This document shows, piece by piece, positions 6,582 to 12,386 of a stretch of DNA of 14,283 nucleotides (its first letter is position 1; every line of letters starts with the position of its first letter). The position numbers and the translations under genes were made by a program. The notes below the pieces were generated by a model. It was not told the DNA's origin. It did no database searches and worked only from the letters and a program-made list of their open reading frames with translations. Source of the DNA: CAVPRW01 sp046727435 [NCBI: bacterium] (GTDB taxonomy: Bacteria; Tectomicrobia; Entotheonellia; J063); NCBI GenBank assembly GCA_046727435.1, contig JBKPCR010000039.1:1-14283 (forward strand), in the 5' to 3' direction.

Positions 6582-7610
6582 ATGCTCCCGGTCATCTCGG
6601 CTCTGCTGGCGTTCGCTGCAGGCTTCTTCCGGTCTCGGGCATCACTGTGCCTGGAACACCTTGCACTACGGCATCAATTGGCGGTCTACCAACAGACCGT
6701 TGATCGCCCGCGTCTTTGTTCGACCGATCTGGTGCTCTGGGCGTGGCTGTCTCGGCTCTGGCCAGGCTGGCTTGATGCCCTAGCATTTGTCCAGCCCCGC
6801 ACCGTGATCGTCTGGCAGCGGAAGCGCTTTCGCAACCACTGGCGACGGGTGAGTCAGCGGGGGAAGCCTAGCCGGCCGGCGATTGCCAAGGAGGCCCGTG
6901 ATCGTATCCGTACAATGTGGCAGAGTCATCCGACCTGGGGCGCCCCACGGATCGTCAGGGAATTGCAGAAGCTGGACATCGACGTCGCCAAATCGACGGT
7001 GGAGAAATATCGCGTGCACTCACGGAAGCCGCCGACACCGACGTGGAAGACCTTCATGAAGAACCACGTGCAGGATCTCGTGTCTCTGGATTTCTTTGTC
7101 GTGCCGACAGTAACCCACAAAGTACTGCTTGTCCTGCTCATCCTGGCCCATGAGCGACGGCGTCTCGTACATTTCAACATGACTGAGCACCCCACTGCGG
7201 CGTGGACCGCGCAACAGGTGGTGGACGCATTTCCGTGGGATGAAGCTCCAAGATACCTGCTCCGGGATCGCGATCGCATCTATGGTGACGCCTTTCGGCG
7301 GCGAGTACGAAATATGGGCATCGATGAAGTGATCATTGCACCCCGCTCGCCATGGCAGAATCCATATGTCGAACGGCTCATCGGGAGCCTTCGTCGGGAG
7401 CTCCTCGATCATGTGATCGTGCTGAACGAACAGCATCTCAGGTATCTGTTGACGGCATACGTAGCCTATTACCACCGGTTTCGCACGCATTTGTCGCTCG
7501 CCATGGATTGCCCGGAGCCGCGTCCCATCTCCTCGCCTGACCGAGGCAGGGTGATTGCGGGGCCCGACGTAGGGGGGCTCCATCATCACTATGAGCGGCA
7601 GGCTGCATGA
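6582..7610 (+). CDS. DDE (rve-type) transposase of the IS481/IS3-like element (342 aa)
   Basis: ATG 6582 is chosen because AGGAGG lies 9 bases upstream; a TTG at 6507 in the same frame is less likely. A hydrophobic start (MLPVISALLAFAAGFF) leads into ALRHQLAVYQ and a helix-turn-helix region (PTWGAPRIVRELQKLDIDV). The retroviral-integrase fold carries D170 (DLVSLDFFV), D229 (YLLRDRDRIYGD) and E264 (NPYVERLIGSLRREL), with the D and E 35 residues apart as usual. It closes with the familiar YHRFRTHLSL. The protein catalyses strand transfer at the element ends. The frame is intact, so it may be active. Family placement between IS481 and orfB of IS3-like groups is by general pattern only. Confidence 0.88.
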   Translation: MLPVISALLAFAAGFFRSRASLCLEHLALRHQLAVYQQTVDRPRLCSTDLVLWAWLSRLWPGWLDALAFVQPRTVIVWQRKRFRNHWRRVSQRGKPSRPAIAKEARDRIRTMWQSHPTWGAPRIVRELQKLDIDVAKSTVEKYRVHSRKPPTPTWKTFMKNHVQDLVSLDFFVVPTVTHKVLLVLLILAHERRRLVHFNMTEHPTAAWTAQQVVDAFPWDEAPRYLLRDRDRIYGDAFRRRVRNMGIDEVIIAPRSPWQNPYVERLIGSLRRELLDHVIVLNEQHLRYLLTAYVAYYHRFRTHLSLAMDCPEPRPISSPDRGRVIAGPDVGGLHHHYERQAA

Positions 7611-7637
7611 GTGGCCAGGTTCAGAACTTACTGATTT

Positions 7638-7666
7638 TGAAGTGTTACGAGTTATCGGGAACCACA
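7638..7666 (-). repeat. Right terminal inverted repeat of the IS481/IS3-like element
   Basis: On the minus strand it begins TGTGGTTCCCGATAAC. It lies 28 bases after the transposase stop codon and pairs with 6465-6493. Confidence 0.6.
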
Positions 7667-7701
7667 GGTGACATCACGATATGGGTGGTGCCGTCTTGGT
7701 A

Positions 7702-7740
7702 GGGGCAAAGTTAGTACTTTTTTGCCCCGAGCGGGGGGCA
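7702..7740 (+). promoter_or_regulatory. Two mutually exclusive hairpins in the leader of the TIR-nSTAND gene
   Basis: GGGGCAAA (7702-7709) can pair with TTTGCCCC (7721-7728). The same TGCCCC (7723-7728) can instead pair with GGGGCA (7735-7740). The two stems compete for one strand, as in attenuators. No T-run terminator follows the second stem. Function is uncertain; it lies about 150 bases before the TIR-nSTAND start codon. Confidence 0.33.
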
Positions 7741-7817
7741 CCGTTAAATGCGTCGCCTGAGTCATATCAAGCGACAAGGGGGTGAATGAAAATGTACCCA
7801 AGGCAGATGACAGAATC

Positions 7818-7892
7818 ATGACGGTTGAGGTATACCTTGCAGATGCCACGCCGGAGAAGAAGGAAGAACAGAATCCGAGGGAGGCATCATGA
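7818..7892 (+). CDS. Possible 24-aa leader or remnant ORF overlapping the TIR-nSTAND start
   Basis: ATG 7818 opens MTVEVYLADATPEKKEEQ and ends in TGA sharing ATGA with the next gene's start, the classic coupling overlap. An in-frame GTG at 7782 would give 36 aa. The ribosome site for ATG 7818 is weak. It could be a real small partner, the C-terminal stub of a gene lost by rearrangement at the adjacent element, or chance. No family recognised. Confidence 0.3.
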   Translation: MTVEVYLADATPEKKEEQNPREAS

Positions 7893-10798
7893 GCGCCATC
7901 TTCATCAGCCACAGCAGCAAGGATAACGTCATTGCCGGCGAGGTCAAGGCGAAGCTCTTGGAGCAGGACCATCGTTCCGTTTTTTTGGACTTGGACCCCG
8001 CGGAAGGCATCCCGGCTGGCCGCAACTGGGAGAAGGAGCTGTACGCCAGGCTACGTGGATGCCAGGCGGTGATCGTGCTCTGCAGCGAGCACTCCATGGC
8101 CTCGCCCTGGTGCTTTGCCGAGATCGCCCAGGCGAGATCGCTGGGTAAGCACCTCTTCCCCCTCAAGGTCGCCGCCTGTCAGATTTCTTCGCTACTCAGC
8201 GATGTTCAGGTCACCGATCTCACGCTGAACCCAGCCGAAGGCTATCAACGGTTATGGTCTGGCCTCAAGAAAATCGGTCTCGATCCTGCAGACCTCTTTG
8301 ACTGGGATGGGACTCGGCCCCCTTATCCCGGGTTGCTGGCCTTTCAAGAGCAGGATGCCGCCGTCTACTTCGGCCGCCAGACCGCCATTCAGGGGACAAT
8401 GGAAACCCTCAATCGCCTGCAGCGTCTCGGGGGTTCGCGGCTGGTGCTGATCTTGGGTGCCTCGGGCAGCGGCAAGTCGTCGTTGGTGCGGGCCGGAGTC
8501 ATTCCCAGGCTCAAACGGGATAGGGATCGCTGGCTCGTGCTGGAGCCCTTTCGTCCTCTGGGGCGACCGTTCGACGGACTGGCGATGGTGCTCGCCGGTA
8601 CCTTCGCTTCCTTTGGCAACACCCGCGATTGGAAGTCGATTCGCGATTCGCTGAACCCGGCGACTGAGGATGCGGGCGCTGCTCATTTTCTTGATTTGGC
8701 CAATGACCTGCGCGTTGCGGCAGGTCGACGCGAGGCGACGGTGCTGCTCGTAGTTGACCAGTTCGAGGAGCTCTTGGGGCGGGATACCGACTCGTCCGCG
8801 AGTTTTTTCTTTCGCTTGTTGAAGGCGGTGTTAAGCCAGCCTAGCAGCCCGTTCCTGGCTATGGCCACCTTGCGGTCCGACTTTCTCGGCGCATTCCAGA
8901 TCCATGAGGCGGTCCAAGACCTGCTGTATGAACCGATTCATCTGCCGCAGATGGCCCTCGCCGATTTTGCACAGGTGATCGAGGGACCCGCCAAAGTCGC
9001 GGGTGTTGAGATCGAGGTAGGACTGGCGCAGGCCATGGTAGCCGACACCGCTACTGATGACGCACTGCCACTCTTGGCCTTTGCCTTACGCGAGCTGTGG
9101 GACCGTTACGGCAGCGACGGGCGCCTGACCCTGGAAGGATATCGAGATCGGCTCGGGGGATTGCAAGGCTCGCTCGCGCGAGTGGCTGAGGCCATATTCG
9201 CCGAGCGCACGCTTTCGGTAGACGAAGAGCTGCACCTGCGCAAGGCGTTTCTCTCCATGGTCCGCGTCGATGAGGAAGGTCGCTATGTGCGAAGACCAGC
9301 GCCTTGGAAGGAACTACTGGAGGACGTTCACAACCTTCTCGAACGGTTTGTACAAGCGCGGTTACTGGTATCCCACAGCGAGGGCGCAGAGCGAATCCTT
9401 GAAGTGGCCCATGAGGCCTTGTTCCGCAGTTGGGATCGTCTTGTCACCTGGTTGAATGCGGATCGCGAGTTCCTGCTTTGGCGACAGCGGCTGCGGGGTG
9501 ACATGACCGAGTGGGAACGCACGGAGCATGACGAGAATACATTGTTACGGGGACCAGTGTTGGCGGAGGCTGAACGTTGGCTGGCTGAGCGGCCTGATGG
9601 TTTAAACGAGGCTGAATGGGAATTTATTGAGACGAGCGTGGCATTGCGTGAGCAGGAGCGGGCGGCGAGAGAATGGTTAAGGCGACGGAACAGGATAATT
9701 GCGCTGGCCGTAATTGGGATAGTATCGATTGCTGCTCTGTTTGCCGGGTGGCAATGGTGGCAGGCGGAAGAACAGCGTAACCTGGCCGAGGCTCAGAAGC
9801 TTGCCGCCCCAGGCGACGCGGTTTTCGCCGAAAGTTCTCGGTATCTCGATACGAGTGCTCTGCTTGCAGTCGAGTCAACCAGACTACAACCTCTATTGGA
9901 AAACGATGGTCTGCTTCGGGCCACTTTGACACTTTTGCCTAAACAAGTCGTCCGTGTTAACCATGAGGGACCCATTCGGGACGTGTATTTCAGTTCGGAC
10001 AGTCGGTATGTGGCGACTGCGAGTGACGACAAAAGCGCGCGCATCTTCGAGACGGCAACGGGCAAGGAAGTCGCCCGACTCAACCACGAGGATGCCGTTG
10101 TTGGTGTTCAGTTCAGTTCGGACAGTCGGTATGTGGCGACTGCGAGTGACGATAAAAGCGCGCGCATCTTCGAGGCGGCGACGGGCAAGGAAATCGCCCG
10201 CCTCATCCATGAGGGCGCGGTTTCGAGCGTCCAGTTCAGTCCGGATGGGCGGTATGTAGCGACCAGGAGCGTGGACAACAGCGCGCGCATCTTCGAGGCG
10301 GCGACGGGCAAGGAAATCGCCCGTCTCAACCACGAGCATGTCGTTTCGAGCGTTCGGTTCAGTCCGGATGGGCGGTATGTGGCGAGCAGTAGTTACGACA
10401 AGAGCGTGCGGGTCTTTAAGGCAGTGACGGGCAAGGAAATCGCCCACCTCAACCACGAGGGTGTCGTTTCGAGCGTTCGGTTCAGTCCGGATGGTCGGTA
10501 TGTGGCCACCGGAAGTGAAGACGGGAGAGCGCGGGTCTTCCAGGCGGCGACGGGCAGGGAAATCGCTCGGGTCAGCCGCGAGGGGCGCGTTTGGAGCGTT
10601 CAGTTCAGTCCGGATGGGAGGTCGCTCCGCAGCTTAGTCCTGACGTCCGGATCTCTTGGTGTCTATAGTGACCTCTTGGTGCCTCAGGATCTCGTTGTAG
10701 AAGCTTGCTGGCGTCTCACACGCAATCTCACTACCAAGGAATGGAAGACGTACTTCCCCGACGCGCCATATCACAAGACTTGTCCGGAGATTCCATAG
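7889..10798 (+). CDS. TIR - nSTAND1 NTPase - TM - WD40 protein (969 aa)
   Basis: ATG 7889 has GAGGGAGG just upstream. Residues 1-135 are a TIR_2 domain (AIFISHSSKDN, VFLDLDPAEGIPAG) with the catalytic glutamate at E78 in SPWCFAEI. From about 143 (PPYPGLLAFQEQDAAVYFGR) to 590 is an nSTAND1-type P-loop NTPase: Walker A G190ASGSGKSS, Walker B VLLVVDQFEE with D290, sensor-like TLRSDF, and the family signatures LPLLAFALRELW and VAHEALFRSWDRL. After a basic stretch (REWLRRRNR) one transmembrane helix spans about 602-622. Six WD40 units follow with F replacing the usual W (ARIFEAATGKE), then the typical tail CWRLTRNLT-x-x-EW and TCPEIP. STAND NTPases oligomerise on ligand binding and here would cluster the TIR domains to deplete or convert NAD. 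The gene stands divergent to the TIR-WD40 gene. Confidence 0.93.
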   Translation: MSAIFISHSSKDNVIAGEVKAKLLEQDHRSVFLDLDPAEGIPAGRNWEKELYARLRGCQAVIVLCSEHSMASPWCFAEIAQARSLGKHLFPLKVAACQISSLLSDVQVTDLTLNPAEGYQRLWSGLKKIGLDPADLFDWDGTRPPYPGLLAFQEQDAAVYFGRQTAIQGTMETLNRLQRLGGSRLVLILGASGSGKSSLVRAGVIPRLKRDRDRWLVLEPFRPLGRPFDGLAMVLAGTFASFGNTRDWKSIRDSLNPATEDAGAAHFLDLANDLRVAAGRREATVLLVVDQFEELLGRDTDSSASFFFRLLKAVLSQPSSPFLAMATLRSDFLGAFQIHEAVQDLLYEPIHLPQMALADFAQVIEGPAKVAGVEIEVGLAQAMVADTATDDALPLLAFALRELWDRYGSDGRLTLEGYRDRLGGLQGSLARVAEAIFAERTLSVDEELHLRKAFLSMVRVDEEGRYVRRPAPWKELLEDVHNLLERFVQARLLVSHSEGAERILEVAHEALFRSWDRLVTWLNADREFLLWRQRLRGDMTEWERTEHDENTLLRGPVLAEAERWLAERPDGLNEAEWEFIETSVALREQERAAREWLRRRNRIIALAVIGIVSIAALFAGWQWWQAEEQRNLAEAQKLAAPGDAVFAESSRYLDTSALLAVESTRLQPLLENDGLLRATLTLLPKQVVRVNHEGPIRDVYFSSDSRYVATASDDKSARIFETATGKEVARLNHEDAVVGVQFSSDSRYVATASDDKSARIFEAATGKEIARLIHEGAVSSVQFSPDGRYVATRSVDNSARIFEAATGKEIARLNHEHVVSSVRFSPDGRYVASSSYDKSVRVFKAVTGKEIAHLNHEGVVSSVRFSPDGRYVATGSEDGRARVFQAATGREIARVSREGRVWSVQFSPDGRSLRSLVLTSGSLGVYSDLLVPQDLVVEACWRLTRNLTTKEWKTYFPDAPYHKTCPEIP
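9991..10618 (+). repeat. 123-bp tandem coding repeats of the WD40 propeller
   Basis: The landmark CAGT(T/C)CGGA recurs at 9991, 10114, 10237, 10360, 10483 and 10606, exactly 123 bases apart each time, giving five full units and part of a sixth. Units one and two are almost identical at the DNA level. Each codes one 41-aa WD40 blade. Such homogeneity points to recent duplication or gene conversion. Confidence 0.92.
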
Positions 10799-10896
10799 CT
10801 TCCGTCGGAAGAAGGAAGTCCCGGCCATGCGCCTTAGTGCACGAATAGACTAAAGATTGCGTCTTCCGGTTGGTTGCGCCTATTAGGCCATTGAGC

Positions 10897-11004
10897 ATGC
10901 GGTGTCCATACTGCCAATCGACACAACACAGGAGCGGCGGGACTGAACCGCTCGTGGATTTTGCGGGCCGGCACCGGGCTGAACTGGCTGCAAGCGCCAA
11001 CTGA
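10897..11004 (+). CDS. Doubtful 35-aa ORF with CxxC start
   Basis: ATG 10897 opens MRCPYCQSTQHR, a pattern common at the start of small zinc-ribbon proteins, and ends at TGA 11002-11004, eight bases before the IS1 left repeat. There is no second CxxC and only a weak ribosome site. It may be a stub of a gene lost when the IS1 element arrived, or chance. The rest of 10799-11011 shows nothing else I can support. Confidence 0.25.
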   Translation: MRCPYCQSTQHRSGGTEPLVDFAGRHRAELAASAN

Positions 11005-11011
11005 TCTCGTC

Positions 11012-11038
11012 GGTAGTATTCTAAACGTGGTGATGGCC
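11012..11038 (+). repeat. Left terminal inverted repeat of the IS1 element
   Basis: It begins GGTAGTATTCTAAACGTGG and pairs with 11848-11874, with two mismatches. Confidence 0.85.
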
Positions 11039-11042
11039 ACTT

Positions 11043-11789
11043 TTACACCGCCCGTCCAAAAGCATATCGGTTGACGAATAAGCCAATGACGATATCGTGT
11101 ATCTGCACCGATTTCGAGAAGCAGATCGTCTTGCGCGTCAGACGCTTGATTCGGGTCCTTAAGGTTAGATGCTTGCGTTCGATCTTCTGCGTGTTGCGCT
11201 TGCCCGGGCTGTGAATCTCAGGCTCCAGATGCCGCGTCTAGGCGCCCCAATGATCTGAATAATATTGTGTGATCCCAAAAGGCTCCAACAGCCCTTTCAA
11301 CTTTAAAAACACCTCATCCTGGCGACGCCTAAAGACATAGGCAAGGATGGCCCCCGTGAGGTGATCGATCGCGTGCCAAAGTCACCTCTGCTCCTTTTTC
11401 TTGCCGATAAAAGACCACATCTCATCCATTTCGGCTTCGCCAGCACGCTCGATACCCACGGTGATCTCGTCGCGCTTCCGAGTGCTCAACAGGGCCGTGT
11501 TCACCGACTGCAGAACCGGTTCTTTCTTTTTGAGCTCACTGAGCACGGTGTCTGTACTAATCCGGAGCACCCGAGCCGTATCGCGAACCCCGCTGGTGTT
11601 CAGGCTCATGTCAATGATCGTTCGTTTTACCTCGGGCAAACACCCTCGGTTGCGGTAGTCCAGAAGAAAACTTCCTGCGGTACACATGATGTTTTGGCAC
11701 AAGTAGCGCTGGGTTCCCCGGGCGGTTTTGCCGCGTTTAACGATCTGCTCGCTGTGACAATGATGGCATTGGACCGCGATGAATGTCAT
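11043..11789 (-). pseudogene. IS1-family transposase broken by two stop codons
   Basis: ATG 11789 begins MTFIAVQCHHCHSEQIVKRG, the InsA zinc-finger start (CxxC and later CxxxxC), followed by the helix-turn-helix region IIDMSLNTSGVRDTARVLRI. The catalytic half then follows in the same frame: AEMDEMWSFIGKKKEQR, stop, LWHAIDHLTGAILAYVF, then YYSDHWGA, stop, TRHLEPE, then IERKHLTLRTRIKRLTRKT and a normal end at TAA 11043-11045. The stops are TGA at 11382-11384 (where the family has W) and TAG at 11238-11240 (where Y is likely). Both acidic residues and the E of IERKHLTLR are kept. Reconstructed length is about 248 aa. InsA and InsB are fused in one frame, with no -1 frameshift site needed. Not functional unless both stops are read through. 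Confidence 0.85.
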
Positions 11790-11847
11790 GGGCCACTCCT
11801 TCCTGCTCGAGGCGGTTAAGATCAGGCCCAGTATGACATCTCTCTCA

Positions 11848-11874
11848 GGCCATCTCCACGTTTAGAACACTACC
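11848..11874 (-). repeat. Right terminal inverted repeat of the IS1 element
   Basis: The reverse complement begins GGTAGTGTTCTAAACGTGG. It ends 26 bases before the next gene's start codon. Confidence 0.85.
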
Positions 11875-11900
11875 CACCGAACCTTAGTAGTGGAGGTAAT

Positions 11901-12266
11901 ATGGGCAGAAAATTTGTGCTCGCAGCCGCCGCCTTGCTGCTTCTGGTGGCAGAAACGAACGCGGAACTGGATCAGGGGATAGACCTGACTGGCACGTGGT
12001 CGGGCAACGATGGTGGTACTTATTACATTCACCAACTTGGTACCGTGGTCTGGTGGTACGGTGAACAGGTACCGACCGGCCCCGCCTGGAGCAACGTCGC
12101 CCACGGCCACTTCCAGGGCGATCGGCTGATTCTCGAATGGGCCGACGTGCCTAAGGGTCAGATCATGAAGAGCGGAGAGTTAATCCTGACCATCGATTCA
12201 CCCAACCACCTGACCGCTGTGCGACGGACCGGCGGTTTCGGCGGCTCGGTCTGGATCCGGCGTTAG
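11901..12266 (+). CDS. Small exported beta-rich hypothetical protein (121 aa)
   Basis: ATG 11901 follows GGAGGT at close spacing. Residues 1-21 are a clear signal peptide (MGRKFVLAAAALLLLVAETN, cleavage probably after NA). The mature 100 residues open with LTGTWSGNDGGTYYIHQLG and continue in short strands (VVWWYGEQV, HGHFQGDRLILEW, ELILTIDS, HLTAVRRTGGFGG). This pattern looks like a small lipocalin-like or beta-sandwich domain (inference). There are no cysteines and no lipobox, so it should be soluble and periplasmic or secreted. It is squeezed between the IS1 element (ending 26 bases upstream) and the IS1182 element (starting 20 bases after its stop), so its native promoter has probably been displaced. 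Function unknown. Confidence 0.82.
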   Translation: MGRKFVLAAAALLLLVAETNAELDQGIDLTGTWSGNDGGTYYIHQLGTVVWWYGEQVPTGPAWSNVAHGHFQGDRLILEWADVPKGQIMKSGELILTIDSPNHLTAVRRTGGFGGSVWIRR

Positions 12267-12285
12267 AGGAGAGCGAAAAACCGTC

Positions 12286-12305
12286 GGATACTGTTGGCCA
12301 ACCCT
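12286..12305 (+). repeat. Left terminal inverted repeat of the IS1182 element
   Basis: 20 of 20 bases identical to the reverse complement of 14264-14283. Similarity stops immediately inside it. Confidence 0.92.
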
Positions 12306-12386
12306 CTAGCCTATCCTCAGATGGTGCAGGTATAGTATGGTACGCGGAGATTATCGAGTCCTGATGTCGCACGAGGAGGGCTAGTC

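Larger units (their letters stand above)
6465..7666 (+). mobile_element. IS481/IS3-like insertion sequence inserted in the IS110 remnant
   Basis: The boundaries come from imperfect terminal inverted repeats starting TGT and ending ACA: 6465-6493 and 7638-7666 match at 19 of 29 positions, including the run TCCCGA. The left end interrupts the IS110 codon after VIA, which independently supports the boundary. The element is 1202 bp and holds one DDE transposase gene. No target duplication is visible, and the right flank does not resume IS110 sequence, so the right-hand junction has been rearranged or deleted. Confidence 0.65.
11012..11874 (-). mobile_element. IS1-family insertion sequence, decayed
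   Basis: Inverted repeats at 11012-11038 and 11848-11874 match at 25 of 27 positions (GGTAGT-x-TTCTAAACGTGG core) and enclose one transposase frame in the minus direction. Length is 863 bp, in the usual IS1 range. The expected 8-9 bp target duplication is absent (GATCTCGTC on the left, CACCGAACC on the right), which suggests rearrangement or decay after insertion. Confidence 0.85.

Noticed and set aside
7723-7740. Intrinsic terminator at the TGCCCC/GGGGCA stem
   Set aside because: The T-run precedes the stem on the plus strand, and on the minus strand the stem is followed by A residues; neither strand gives stem plus U-tract.
9893-10456. Minus-strand frame of 187 codons with internal repeats
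   Set aside because: The repeats only mirror the 123-bp WD40 units of the real plus-strand gene.
9991-10618. CRISPR-like regular repeats
   Set aside because: The period is 123 bases throughout, with no unique spacers, and the repeats are in frame as WD40 blades.
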